64,000 nucleotides of DNA, from positions 339,721,001-339,785,000 of the forward strand of contig NC_092338.1 in NCBI RefSeq assembly GCF_046630445.1, read 5' to 3'. Shown here piece after piece: positions 10,841 to 22,741 of the stretch (positions within the stretch are counted from its first letter, which is position 1; every line of letters starts with the position of its first letter). The translations under genes and the position numbers were made by a program. This DNA comes from Rutidosis leptorrhynchoides (Eukaryota; Streptophyta; Magnoliopsida; Asterales; Asteraceae). The notes beneath the pieces are model-generated. The model did no database searches, was not told where the DNA came from, and saw only the letters and a program-made list of their open reading frames with translations.

Positions 10841-12777
10841 ATGCACCAAGCAAAACGTTCACCACCTTTTGTACGTTCACCACCTGTAACTGGATCAAGA
10901 CATCTAGCAAATATTGTCGCCGTTGATTTTTCTTTAGAATCGTCATCCAGTCGACCAAGTACTCCAATTCAAATTTCCGATAATCCATTTTTTGAACCCG
11001 ACCTCACAATTGAGAATCCGGAGAATATTCAGGGACAATTAATAGATCCTGAACCATTAATCTTTCGTATGAAACCACCAATCATTCAAACAGAGATTGT
11101 TGAGGAACCAACCGTTAAATCAGAATCCTCTAGTGATTCAGATTCAACAAATTCAATCATGGAAAATCTGGAACCTTTAAGTATGGAAGGCCGAATGAGA
11201 GCTAAACGCACTGGCCAAGGTCACGCAATTACTCAACTAGACATTAATGCGCCAGATTATGAAATCAAAGGACAAATTCTACACATGGTGACTAATCAAT
11301 GCCAATTTAGTGGTGCGCCGAAGGACGATCCAAACGAACATCTTCGTACCTTTAATAGGATCTGCACTCTATTTAAAATTCGAGAAGTTGACGATGAACA
11401 GATATATCTCATGTTATTTCCCTGGACTTTAAAAGGAGAAGCCAAAGATTGGTTGGAATCATTACCTGAAGGAGCGATTGATACATGGGACGTTTTAGTT
11501 GAAAAATTTCTTAAACAATTCTTTCCGGCATCTAAAGCCGTAAGACTTCAAGGAGAAATTGTTACGTTCACACAGAAGCCAAATGAAACTCTATATGAAG
11601 CGTGGACGAGATTTGGAAAGTTATTGAGAGGATGTCCGCAACATGGTTTAGACACCTGTCAAATAGTACAAATATTCTACCAAGGATGCGACATCACTAC
11701 AAGAAAAGATATCGATATAGCAGCTGGTGGTTCCATTATGAAGAAAACAGCAACTGATGCTTATAAAATTATTGATAACACTGCTTCCCACTCACATGAG
11801 TGGCACCAAGAAAAAGATATCGTTAGATCATCTAAAGCAGCTAGAGCCAATTCTAGCCATGACTTAGATTCCATTTCCGCAAAGATAGATGCTGTCGAGA
11901 GACGAATGGAAAAGATGACTAAGGATATTCACTCAATACGAATTAGTTGTGAGCAGTGTGGAGGACCACATTTGACCAAAGATTGTCTCAGTATTGAACT
12001 AACAATGGAACAAAGAGAGAATGTTTCATACATAAACCAAAGGCCTGGAAATAATTATCAGAATAATTATCAACCGCCAAGACCAATTTACAATCAAAAG
12101 CAGAATTATAATCGAAATGTTCCATACAACAACCAACAAGGTCCTAGCAATCAACAAGTATCCAATAATACTTACAATCAGCAAAGACCTAATTTTCAAA
12201 ACAAACCACCACAAACCGATGATAAAAAGCCAAATTTAGAAGATATGATGACGAAGCTAGTTAAATCTCAAACGCAGTTTTTCACATCTCAGAAACAAAC
12301 CAATGAACAAAATGTCAAGCATTTAGAAATTAACAAGCTTCTATTCAAAATTTGGAACAAGAAGTAAGTAACCTAGCAAGGTTAATAAGTGAAAGAAAAC
12401 TGGGAAGTCTACCTAGTGATACAAATGCTAACCCCCGGAATGAAATAGCTAAAGCCATTACCACAAGAAGTGGTATTACACTTAAACCACCTGAAATACC
12501 TATAATTTCTGATGAAGCTATTCCTACTCAACAAGAACCACAGCCTGAACAAGATAAAGAAAAAGAACCGGTAGTTGAAAAGGTTAATGAAGATAACACA
12601 GTTAAGACTAAACCTTATGTTAAACCATACCAACCACCACTTCCTTATCCGAGTAAAATGAGAAAAGAGAGATTTGAAGCCGAGCAATCCAAATTCTTGG
12701 ATATGTTTAAACAGATAAATGTAAATCTTCCTTTCATTGATGTGATTTCAGAATGCCTAGATATGCTAAATTTCTGA
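10841..12777 (+). pseudogene. gag: Athila-like gag of B (frameshifted)
   Basis: The first frame (10841-12367, 508 residues) contains the Gag core around residues 160-290, with PNEHLRTFNRIC, KDWLESLPEG and FLKQFFPASK, then a Cys/His motif CEQCGGPHLTKDC near residue 370 and an Asn/Gln-rich linker. A frameshift near 12350 moves the frame to 12352-12777, which continues as LARLISERK...SLPSD and AITTRSG, words that normally follow in one frame in Athila polyproteins. A further break lies near 12760, after which KFLKDLITNRKKMEEL-type sequence continues in another frame. It would form the capsid and nucleocapsid of the virus-like particle. It is no longer able to make full Gag-Pol. Confidence 0.88.
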
Positions 12778-12789
12778 AAGATCTAATCA

Positions 12790-13317
12790 CAAATAGAAAG
12801 AAAATGGAAGAACTCTCGGCTGTTACTATGAATGCTAATTGTTCAGCAGTGCTGTTGAATAAGATACCAGAAAAAACTATCTGATCCAGGAAGTTTTACA
12901 ATTCCATGTTTTCTGGGTAGTCTTAGTTCAATAGAAGCATTGGCAGACTTAGGTGCTAGTATAAATTTAATGCCGTATTCACTATACGCTAAACTAGACC
13001 TTGGAGAATTGAAACCAACACGAATAAGCATAAAACTAGCCGATAGATCAGTAAAATATCCTAGAGGGATAATGGAGAACATGCTAGTTAAAGTTGGTAC
13101 TTTAGTATTTCTAGTAGATTTTATTATTCTGGACATGGAAGAAGATTCTCGAGTTCCTCTCATATTAGGAAGACCATTCTTAAACACGGCTAAAGCAATA
13201 ATAGACGTGTTCGGTAAGAAACTGACCATAAGTATAGAGGACGAGAGTGTTACTTTTTCAGTTAATAGAGCCATGCAACAACCACAATCCGCAGATGATA
13301 CGTGTTATTATATTTAA
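12790..13317 (+). pseudogene. Athila-like aspartic protease region of B
   Basis: The open part runs 12940-13317. It starts ADLGASINLMPYSLY, the Athila form of the protease active-site loop (DLGAS in place of the common D-S/T-G), and includes ILGRPFL near residue 76, the second conserved protease motif. The region before 12940 is frameshifted and a TAA at 13315-13317 separates it from RT. It would cleave Gag-Pol. Confidence 0.82.
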
Positions 13318-15252
13318 ACTATAGAATCACATGCAGAATTGTTAGAAGAATTTCCAGAATTACAAGGAACATGAGAATGTTCTTTAGGAGAAGGTACTGA
13401 ACCAATTGATGAAACTGAAATATTAGCTACACTTATGGCTAATGGATATGAACCAACAACAGAAGAAATTCAAATGCTAAAAGAAGAAGACAGATATCGA
13501 TATAAATCATCGATAGAAGAACCACCGACATTAGAGTTAAAGTCACTTCCAAACCATTTGGAATATGCTTATTTACATGGTGAATCTGAATTACCTATAA
13601 TAATATCGTCTTCTCTTACTGAAAATGAAAAATCTCAACTCATTTCTGTGTTAAAAGCTCATAAACCAGCCATTGCATGGAAGATTCATGATATTAAAGG
13701 AATAAGTCCTTCGTATTGCACACATAAAATTCTTATGAAAGAAGGTCATAAAATGTATGTGCAACGCCAACGAAGACTAAATCCTAATATGCAAGATGTT
13801 ATTAAGAAAGAAATTATTAAACTACTTGATGCAGGTTTAATTTATCTAATTTCTGATAGTCCATGGGTAAGCCCAATTCAATGCGTGCCTAAGAAAGGTG
13901 GCATGACTGTCATCACAAATGAGAAAAATGAGCTTATTCCTACTAGGACTATAACAGGATGGCGTGTTTGTATAGATTATAGAAAATTAAATGACGCCAC
14001 CAGAAAAGATCACTTTCCCTTACCTTTCATTGATCAAATATTGGAAAGATTAGCCGGAAACAGTTACTATTGTTTTCTTGATGGTTTTTCCGGATATTTT
14101 TAAATTCCAATAGCACCCGAGGACCAAGAAAAAACCACGTTCACGTGCCCTTATGGTACTTTTGCTTACAAACGCATGCCATTTGGACTTTGCAACGCCC
14201 CTGCAACCTTTCAAAGGTGCATGATGGCGATTTTTCACGACATGATAGAAGAATGCATGGAAGTTTTCATGGATGACTTTTCAGTCTTCGGTGATACATT
14301 TGAATCATATCTAGTTAATCTTGAACGAATGCTTATTAGATGCGAACAATCAAATCTAGTACTTAATTGGGAGAAATGCCATTTCATGGTTAAAGAAGGC
14401 ATCGTTCTTGGTCATAAAATCTCAAAGGAAGGAATTGAAGTGGATAGAGCTAAAGTAGATGTAATTGCTAAACTTCCACATCCCACCAATGTTAGAGGAG
14501 TTAGGAGTTTTCTAGGGCATGCCGGTTTTTACCGACGTTTCATAAAATATTTTTCTAAAATTGCCAATCCTATGAATAAACTCCTAGAAAAGGATGCTCC
14601 ATTCATCTTTTCAGATGAATGCATCAAATATTTTAATATTCTTAAAGAGAAACTCACTAATGCGCCGATTATGATAACTCCAAATTGGAATTTACCGTTT
14701 GAACTAATGTGCGATGCAAGTGATTTTGCAATGGGAGCCGTTTTAGGACAAAGGATTGAAAAACGATTTCAACCTATATATTATGCTAGTAAGACATTAC
14801 AAGGAGCACAAACGAATTATACAACTACTGAAAAAGAACTCCTTGCTATTGTCTTTGCTTTTGACAAATTTCGTTCATATATCGTTCTAGCTAAAACGGT
14901 GGTCTATACTGATCATTCTGCTCTTAGATACCTATTTTCAAAACAAGATGCCAAACCATGATTAATCCGTTGGATCTTACTCTTACAAGAGTTCGATATT
15001 GAAATCCGAGATAAAAGAGGAGCATAAAATCTCGCCGCTGATCATCTTTCTCGTCTTGAAAATCCTGAATTAGAAGTTCTAAATGAATCGGCCATACAAG
15101 ACAACTTTCCTGATGAATATCTATTGAAGATAGATTATAATGAAATTCCATGGTTTACAGACTATGCAAACTACTTAGTATGTGGATTCCTTGAAAAAGG
15201 ATTATCGTACCAAAAATGAAAGAAATTCTTTAGTGATATAAAACACTATTTC
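13318..15252 (+). pseudogene. Athila-like reverse transcriptase and RNase H of B
   Basis: Open segments 13435-14103 and 14176-14961 are one RT-RNase H region broken by a TAA at 14101-14103 and later stops near 14959, 15025, 15218 and 15253. Seen motifs: WVSPIQCVPKKGG, WRVCIDYRKLN, HFPLPFIDQ, MPFGLCNAPATFQRCM and the catalytic VFMDDFSVFG around 14263-14292, followed by GFYRRFIKYFSKIA. RNase H shows LMCDASDFAMGAVLGQ, the TTEKELLAIVFAF block and TDHSALRYL. It would copy the RNA genome and degrade its RNA strand. At least five stops exclude function. Confidence 0.88.
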
Positions 15253-15267
15253 TGAGAAGATCCACAT

Positions 15268-16440
15268 TTGTTTAAAAGTTGTCCCGATGGAATAATACGC
15301 CGATGTGTATTCGGAGATGAAGCTAGTAAAATCTTAAACCATTGTCACACAGGACCAACAGGAGGGCATTATGGGCCTCAACTAACAGCAAGAAAAGTTT
15401 ATGATGCTGGATTCTATTGGCCTACAATTTTCAAAGACGCACAACTTCTTTGCAAATCCTGTGATGCTTGTCAAAGGGCCGGAAAAATAAGTCAACGTAA
15501 TGAAATGCCACAAAATGTCATTCAAGTATGTGAAGTATTTGACATTTGGGGTATTGACTTTATGGTTCCATTTCCAAAATCTCATAATAATCTCTACATT
15601 CTCGTAGCCATTGATTATGTATCTAAATGGGCGAAAGTACAAGCTCTCCCAACTAACGATGCACGAGTTGTAGTCAACTTTTTAAAACGTCTTTTTGCTA
15701 GGTTTGGAACACCGAAAGCTTTAATAAGTGATCGGGGAACTCATTTTTGTAATAATCAACTTGAGAAAGTTCTCAAAAGATATGGAGTAACTCATAAAAA
15801 CTCCACCGCATATCATCCACAAACAAGTGGACAAGTTGAAAATACCAACCGAGCTTTAAAACGCATTCTGGAGAAAACCGTAGGATCAAATCCGAAGGAA
15901 TGGTCCATAAAATTGGAGGATGCACTCAGGGCTTTTAGAACAGCCTACAAAACTCCAATTGGAACCACACCTTTTAGACTCGTTTACGGAAAAGCATGTC
16001 ATCTTCCAGTAGAAATTGAACACAAAGTATTTTGGGCTTTAAAAACATGTAATCTTGATTTACATGAAGCTGGACGTCTACGGTTAAGTCAATTAAACGA
16101 ATTAGAAGAATTAAGACATGAAGCATACGATAATTCGTTAATCTATAAAGAAAGAACGAAGAAATGGCATGATAAAAGAATCATAAGTTCAAAAGAATTT
16201 AAGGAAGGAGACAGAGTTCTTCTTTTCAATTCACGATTCAAGCTATTTCCTGTAAAATTAAAATCAAGATGGTCTGGACCATTTATAGTCAAAAGAGTTT
16301 TCCCATACGGAACAATAAAATTAATAAATTCAAATGGATTTGAATTTAAGGTTAATGGTCACAGAGTTAAACATTACATAGATAGTCCAATGGAAGTCGA
16401 CAACGAAGTTAATCACAATTTCAACACCACAGCTAACTAA
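15268..16440 (+). pseudogene. Athila-like integrase of B (long open part, lacks its own start)
   Basis: This 390-codon open stretch holds a full integrase core: an HHCC-type zinc region (H...H, then [11 protein letters not shown]), then D in GIDFMV, D in ISDRGTHF and E in GQVENTNR, the DDE triad with the expected short second spacing. The basic C-terminal domain ends with GHRVKHYI. No chromodomain follows, as is normal for Athila. The reading frame is cut off from RT by stops before 15268, so it cannot be made as part of Pol from this copy. It ends at TAA 16438-16440, immediately followed by GTGTGGGGAG, a PPT-like word. Confidence 0.88.
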
Positions 16441-16587
16441 GTGTGGGGAGAATCAAGTCTTTAAAGGATATTATGTATTTCTGTTAGAGTTAGATGTTCT
16501 ATTTTCGTGTAGTTCTCGAAAATGGAATCCGAATGGTCTTTCCCTAGCAGACCCTAAAGAACTAGTCTTCTTCCCCCATTCTGAATT

Positions 16588-16601
16588 TTTATTTTTTTTA
16601 G
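16588..16601 (+). promoter_or_regulatory. Candidate 3' splice site before the Cys/His ORF of B
   Basis: A pyrimidine tract (TTTTATTTTTTTTAG) ends in AG at 16600-16601, ten bases before the ATG at 16612. It is suited to expressing the small ORF from a spliced subgenomic RNA. Prediction from sequence only. Confidence 0.45.
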
Positions 16602-16611
16602 GTTTTACGAG

Positions 16612-17028
16612 ATGAAGACTTCCTGTGAACTAAACCATGGTCTAATGCTACATGCTTTGATCACTAAACGTAATAATAACACCCTTCCAAGTGAAATAGT
16701 ATCATTAATCAGAAAAAAATCGGACGAAGTAAGAAAAGAATCCAGATGCGAAAATAATAAGTTACAATTTGGTAAAGGAAAATCAAAATCCGCAGCGAAA
16801 AGAAGAGCACGACACCTTGAAAGATGTCACAAATGCAGAAAATAGTCACACGAAGGTAAATGTTCAAATAATCAAACCTATTCAAACACCGAATTTGTTA
16901 CTTTATGCAGAGATGGACCGTTCATATGTTTAGAAGAAAAAACGTTGAATGCTCGAGGTTACGCCTATGTAGCTATGGAAAACCAATTAGTCCGACTATC
17001 TTATGAGTGGGCTAGAGCATATCACTAA
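16612..17028 (+). pseudogene. Small basic Cys/His protein of B, resembling viral nucleic-acid-binding proteins (one internal stop)
   Basis: A 138-codon frame from ATG 16612 to TAA 17026-17028, interrupted only by TAG at 16843-16845. Residues 1-50 are helix-prone and Lys/Arg/Asn-rich. About residues 55-71 form a strongly basic block (GKSKSAAKRRARHLER). A CX2CX4HX3C Cys/His motif follows, the stop falling inside it. A T-x-S...L-x3-G-P stretch comes after. This order (helical N-terminus, Arg-rich block, Cys/His finger, then a GP-containing segment) is that of small nucleic-acid-binding, silencing-suppressor proteins of some flexuous plant RNA viruses. It also differs by one residue from the Gag knuckle CX2CX4HX4C. 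The relation is inferred from layout; function would be RNA/DNA binding. Confidence 0.6.
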
Positions 17029-17949
17029 GAATACTATCTCACAGGTAAGTTTGTACAGTTTTTATTTTTATTTTTATTTTTAACCTTTTGATAATAAACG
17101 CTAATTTGTTCGCTATAAAGTATTAAATTGGTATTCGATAAAATTAGGTCTTGCGACCGAAATTATTGATATCATACAAAAATTTATTACATCACTGCGA
17201 AATTTACCGTTTATTCTTAAGGTATAAATATCTTTAATCAATCAACCCAAAATATTTCAAAAATTCGTCATGAGTTAAATTAGGTATTTGAACCGAAATT
17301 ACTTTACCGAAAAGAGGGGCGTATATTTTTGATAATATTTGATTGATTAAAGTGGGATAAAAGACCAAAAAGATTTTTAATTTTATTTTTACTTTGTTTT
17401 TAAAATTAATATTAAAATAATATTGTAAACTTGTTAAAATTAATATATATTTAAAAGTGTAAATATTTGAAAAATTAATATTTTTAATATAAATGTATGA
17501 AAACAAAAATATAATTTAAGTTTGGTGTGAATTTTTAATATGAATTTTTAATTTTATGCATTTTAAATTTAAGTTTGGTGTAATTTAAAAACAAAAATTT
17601 ACTTTATTTTGCTAAGTTAAAAATATGATTTTTAAAATTCGTCGTGAGTTGAAGACTAGGTCGTTGAACCGAAATTGCTTTACCCGAGGGAGGGACGAGA
17701 AGAGAAATTTTATTATCATTATTTTTAATCTTGTTGAACTAAAGTATGCCAAAAACATTAAAAAAACCCAAAAATCTTTGCTTTTAAAACAATGTTTTGA
17801 AATGACGAAATTTTAAAATTTTGTCGAGGGACGGACTAGGACATCGTTCCGAAACAACCTCATCCTAAATAAAAGGAAAAACAAAATTTTAAATTTAATT
17901 TATGTTTTGTTAGTATAAGGTTTTATATAAAAAAAATAAAATAAAATAG

Positions 17950-18006
17950 CCGCGACTCGCGGAGGTTTTAGTAGGACCACCACCGCACTCGCGGAGCTTA
18001 TAAAAT
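17950..18006 (+). promoter_or_regulatory. Dyad pair 5 with TATA-like box inside B: candidate internal promoter
   Basis: CCGCGACTCGCGGAG at 17950-17964 and CCGCACTCGCGGAG at 17983-17996 are 32 bp apart (right ends), the same 15-mer/14-mer combination as in B's leader. TATAAAAT follows at 17999-18006. The arrangement copies that of the LTR promoter, and the env-like ORF begins about 815 bp downstream. Transcription from here is inference. Confidence 0.55.
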
Positions 18007-18808
18007 CCAGAAAAAATATAACTGGTCGAACAGACCAGTTTGTACACCACCCACACCCATTTTCTGCGAAAAACACACACAAAAAATCGCCCAAATTCGT
18101 GATTTTTCACCGTTTTTCATCAAATCTTTCATAAAATCACAATGAGGAGACTATTATCAAGGAATTACTGAAGGAAATCGGTAAATTTCTACACCTAAAC
18201 ACCATTTAATCCGAATTTTTAGTGTTCTTGAATAATTTTATGCCTAATTCGATTTTGATGCTTTCTAGTGTAATAATGCTTCAATTGTTTGTGTATTATG
18301 CTTGTATAACCTAGATTGATGCTATTTAACATGATTAGAAGCTTTGAACTTCAATTTTTGAATAATCTAGGGTTTGTGTTCTTGAGCAAAATTAGGGCTT
18401 TTTGATATAAACAGGTTATGGCCGAATTTTGTTGTTAGTTTATGCTAAATTGAGTAGTGTAACATGTTTAGGTTGCTAAATGATCAAAACTTTGATCCTA
18501 AACATGATTTATGAAGAATAAAGTGGACTTTTTGAACCAAAATTGTATGAACTTGATTTAATTGATATGAATGCCATGAGAAACTTATTTAATTGTTATA
18601 ATGATTGTTTTTGACATGTTTTAAAAGATAAATGTGAAGGAACTTTGTATACATTTTTGTAAAAGTATATTTGTAAAAGTGTAGAATTGTTAATATTTTA
18701 AAAATGTGTATAGAGTTTAATATGGATTAAACATGTCATTGTAATTGTTTAAGATTTATGACTTTGCTAAAACTAATGCATATTTGGATGCACAAAAATT
18801 GTGTTTGA

Positions 18809-18820
18809 TATATTTTGCAG
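18809..18820 (+). promoter_or_regulatory. Candidate 3' splice site of the env-like ORF
   Basis: TATATTTTGCAG ends at 18820 and the homologous coding frame begins at the next base without an ATG. This fits expression of the env-like ORF from a spliced RNA. A candidate donor is GTAAGT at 17045 or GTAAATTTC near 18180. Confidence 0.5.
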
Positions 18821-19611
18821 ACTGAAAGGGGTGAATCTTCATCCCAGGCTCGCAATGCTCCTCCGGAAGATGCAGATCAACAGGAAATTAATAACCAATA
18901 CCGGCAAGATATGCCTCACCCAATTGTTTCATATTCAAACATTCATGAGGCAGATTTACATCCGAATTTGAGATTTGATAGATATTGGATAGACTATCCA
19001 AAATATCAAAAGAACCTGCACAACCTTGAGTCTAATAATGTTGAGGTACCCAGAGTTATAGATTGGGAACCATTAGAGGTAGTGGAATTGGCCAAGCCAA
19101 TCAGGGAATTACTTACTCAAAGGTATGGTAATTCTACTTTTAGTGATTGGGTACGTTTATTCAACATGCGTAGACCTGTGTATAGAGAATAGTGAATAGA
19201 GTTATTATGTACTATTGAAATAAATGATCGGGTAGATACTTTAACCGATCGTAGTTTTCTTAGATTTTTATTAGGAGGGGAGATGCGCCATATGTCTTTA
19301 CTAGATATGGCTCGGGCTTTACGTATATATACGCCCGAGGAGCTAGCATCTTATGATTGTCAGAGGTTAATAGTTTATGGTAGGAGGGTGGATGAGAATT
19401 TTGATACGAATGACGTATGGAGTAGGATGACTAGCCATCGCCGATTCCAGGGGGATTATACTCTTATCTTGATATTGATAGAGCTGAATTAAGAGTAATC
19501 CATAGGTTTTTAGCCAATTCGATTACACAACGAGGTAAGAATAAGGAAAAGGTAAATGAACAGGATTTGTTTTACCACATGTGTATTCGAGACCCACAGA
19601 GCGCTGTAAGT

Positions 19612-19616
19612 ATACC
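19612..19616 (+). other. Target site duplication of C, left copy (ATACC)
   Basis: ATACC before C's 5' LTR is repeated at 28715-28719 after its 3' LTR. Removing C and one copy restores the reading frame of the env-like gene. Confidence 0.95.
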
Positions 19617-19781
19617 TGTGATGACCCGGAAAATTTTTGACCAAATTTAAACTTAATCTTTGTATGATTAACATTTCCGACACGATAAGCAAAGTCTGTA
19701 AAACTGAATCTCAAAATTTTTGAACTATTCAAATACCTTTCAGCTGTTCTCGACGATTCTCGAACAATTATATGTATATAG

Positions 19782-19782
<1 letters not shown>

Positions 19783-19856
<74 letters not shown>
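19783..19856. repeat. AT microsatellite in C 5' LTR
   Basis: About 36 AT units. The copy in the 3' LTR at 26174-26241 is slightly shorter, showing slippage since insertion. Confidence 0.95.
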
Positions 19857-19857
<1 letters not shown>

Positions 19858-20416
19858 TATAACTTGAAAACATAACAATGTATTAATTGTTTAATACCGT
19901 ACATTAAACTGATTGGTTTAAATATTTATTTGAATATATATGATAAGTTGGAATATTAATTTTATGAATAACTTGCGACGTATATTTAAAACGTGTTTAT
20001 GAATGTTGAAAATATATATTAACTTGGTCATAAAACGATTTGTTATTATATATATGTACTAACAAATAGCGAGACGATAATTTATAGAAGTAAATGATCA
20101 AAATACTCGAAAGTTTAAGATATACTTTGAGTGGTATAGTTTAGGGATAATTTAAGGCTATATTTTGACAAAGGTACGTGCCACAAAATGTAAAATACAA
20201 GTTTTCTCAGCGTACGAAAGGACATTTGAAAAACCGAAACCGGGACATAAGTCGAGTGATGACGTACGACTTATCGGAACAAAAATTACAAGTCAACTAT
20301 GCATGTGAATTTAATATAATATATAATTAATTATATAAATTAAATATATTATATATATTATATAAAATTATGTCGACAAACAAAAAGTTAAAAGTTTGTG
20401 AGCTGGATCAGAGGGC

Positions 20417-20493
20417 CATGCGATCGCATGACCTTGAAGCACAAATCCCATGCGATCGCATGGGGTACTTTTTCAGAAAAGGTTCTATAAATT
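20417..20493 (+). promoter_or_regulatory. Dyad pair 6 and TATA box in C 5' U3
   Basis: CATGCGATCGCATG occurs at 20417-20430 and 20449-20462, 32 bp apart; the second extends to CCCATGCGATCGCATGGG. TATAAATT follows at 20486-20493, 23 bp after the pair. Confidence 0.8.
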
Positions 20494-20544
20494 GCTCAGT
20501 TTTCACACTCTTTCTCTAAATCATATATTACAACGTATTTATTT

Positions 20545-20551
<7 letters not shown>

Positions 20552-20608
<57 letters not shown>
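20552..20608. repeat. TTA microsatellite in C 5' LTR
   Basis: About 19 TTA units. The 3' LTR has about 27 (26939-27018). The all-leucine frames across these arrays are artefacts. Confidence 0.95.
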
Positions 20609-20609
<1 letters not shown>

Positions 20610-22305
20610 GATTAATATTATTATTAATCTTATTGTTATTAATATTATTAATTAGTATTATACATAAAATACTACGACGAGGTTATGAGCGTGTCACTTT
20701 CAAAATGGTTTTCAAGCGGGATAGAGCTAAGGAAATTATGGGTTATTGCCAAGGAGGTTATGGGTAATGTTCGGGGGTATATTTGTGAATCAAACCTAGT
20801 GTTTATCATCTCCGTTACGTCTACGTACTTTCTACAATATTGAATCTCAATATTAATACGTAAGCATTTATATTTTATATTTTATAAATTAATAGTGTAT
20901 ACATATTAGTGCTCGAGTGTATATATTTATACATGCTTGTATGCTAAATTTTGTCGTTAAACAGTTTATAATGAATCACGAATTAAATACATATATTACT
21001 GGTAAAAGGTATATGATATACATGTTTTCGGAAAGCTGGCGAAAAATCAATAACTTTTCATTTAGACACCGAATAGTTTCGATGAACGGATTAAAAGATA
21101 TGATCAACTGAATTATGATTGACGTTAATTGAAATTGCTTTTGAATCTGCAATTAAGATTTAAACAACTTTTTTACGAGATTGATAAAGTGAACTTTTAA
21201 ATATTACCAACCGAGTAAATGACTCCTTATATAAGGTATGTCTCGTTTTGTTGAACTATTGTCAAAATTGACTTTTTGAAATGACTCTGGATAACTTTTG
21301 TATGTCGATCTCGAGCATTAGGATTATGATACATTATGACCTGACCTAGCTTGATAGACATTTATTGACCAATATATGTTCTCTAGGTTGAGATCTACGA
21401 TTATTTGGTAATCCGAGTTTCAGTCACATTTTGGTGAACGACTTTATATGCTGCTAAGGTGAGTTTCATTTGCTCCCTTTTTAATTGCTTTTGCAATCTA
21501 TATTTTTGGGCTGAGAATACATGCACTTTATTTTAAACGCAATGGATACAAGTATATACTAAATTCTACACCGAGTTTGAACCGAAAATCCCTTAGCTTT
21601 GGTAACTAGTAACTGCCGGTTATAAGAACTAGTGGGCGCGAGTAGTTGTATATGGATCCATAGGGCTTGATATCCCCGTCCGAGCTAGAGCACTAGCCTT
21701 TTAACGGACGTATGCTATTTGAGAAGCGTACACGTTGGTTTGCGTGTATTATTAAGATGATTATACAAAGGGTATAAATTATATATACGTTAAAGTTTAG
21801 TTACCAGGGTGCTCAATTTCGTAGAATATTTTGATAAACGTTTCTGGATGAAACAACTTAAATCTTGTGATCCACCTTTATATACAGATTATACGAAACA
21901 TTAAAACTATGAACTCACCAACCTTTGTGTTGACACTTGTTAGCATGTTTATTCTCAGTTTCCCTAGAAGTCTTTCGCTGTTTGCTTATATGATAGACAA
22001 GCTATGTACATGGAGTCTTATATGACATATTTTTCAAGGAAACGTTGCATTCACCAAATCATCACCATGCATCTTATTTTGACTGCATTGTTAACAGAAG
22101 TACTATTGCAAACTATTATTTACGGTGATTGTCTATATGTAGAAATCATCAGATGTCGAAAACCTTTGATTTAAATATTCATTTATGGTGTGCCTTTTCA
22201 AAAGAATGCAATGTTTACAAAACATATCATATAGAGGTCAAATACCTCGCAATGAAATCAATGAATGACGTGTTCGTCCATATGGATTTGGAGCAATCGT
22301 CACAG

Positions 22306-22322
22306 TTGGTATCAGAGCGTTG
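22306..22322 (+). other. Primer binding site of C (tRNA-iMet type)
   Basis: TTGGTATCAGAGCGTTGG starts one base after the LTR end and agrees with the site of D (44991-45009, minus). Confidence 0.9.
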
Positions 22323-22741
22323 GTCCTAGCGAATCAGGTCTTGCATGAATGTGTCTAACTGATAGTTGTTAAGATGCATTAGTAAGTCTGGACTTCGACC
22401 GTGTCTGCATGTTAAAAGTTTTGCTTATCATTTCTTGTCAGAAATTACATGCTTATCATTCTTAAGTCTAGACACGTTTTCCTGCATTTATTGCATAAAT
22501 AGTGTATAGACAAAAATTTATATCTTAGCGTATCTGTTACTGTAAACTTTTCCTGATATCTTCCGAAAATTCCTCCGTGATTTATGGAATTTTGGTATTA
22601 TATATACATATGTAAATTATGTATTGAAGAGTACCAATCTAAATTCTATAATCTATTTCATATCAAAAATCATCTGTCTAATTATACAAGATAGATCCCG
22701 TAGCTAGTTCAAATTCCTTAAACTCCGACAGCTATTCCGAT

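Larger units (their letters stand above)
17029..18820 (+). other. Pol to env spacer of B: repeats, internal promoter-like block, splice sites
   Basis: There is no gene in this 1.8-kb stretch. It starts with a consensus 5' splice site, ACAG/GTAAGT at 17041-17050. It contains four diverged copies of an ACCGAAATT-centred motif (near 17135, 17264, 17638 and 17811) and two copies of TTTAAGTTTGGTGT (17517 and 17570 areas). The dyad pair and TATA-like box lie at 17950-18006, and a 3' splice site ends at 18820, directly before the env-like coding region. Confidence 0.65.
19617..22304 (+). repeat. 5' LTR of C, 2688 bp, with an Athila-like U3 block
   Basis: The first 550 bp match G's LTR start (58158 onward). 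From about 20170 to the TATA box near 20490 the sequence instead resembles B's Athila U3 (7945-8250): shared words include ACAAAATGTAAA, TACGAAAGGAC, GGACATRA, CGTACGAC and the alternating AATATAATATATAATTAATTAT tract, in the same order, followed by a dyad pair and TATA. After that it returns to a Tekay-like R/U5 with the TACGACGAGGTTATGAGCG word. AT (19783-19856) and TTA (20552-20608) arrays lie inside. Confidence 0.88.

Noticed and set aside
20450..20767. Poly-leucine frames in C's LTRs and poly-isoleucine or poly-asparagine frames in G
   Set aside because: Translations of TTA and AT microsatellites.
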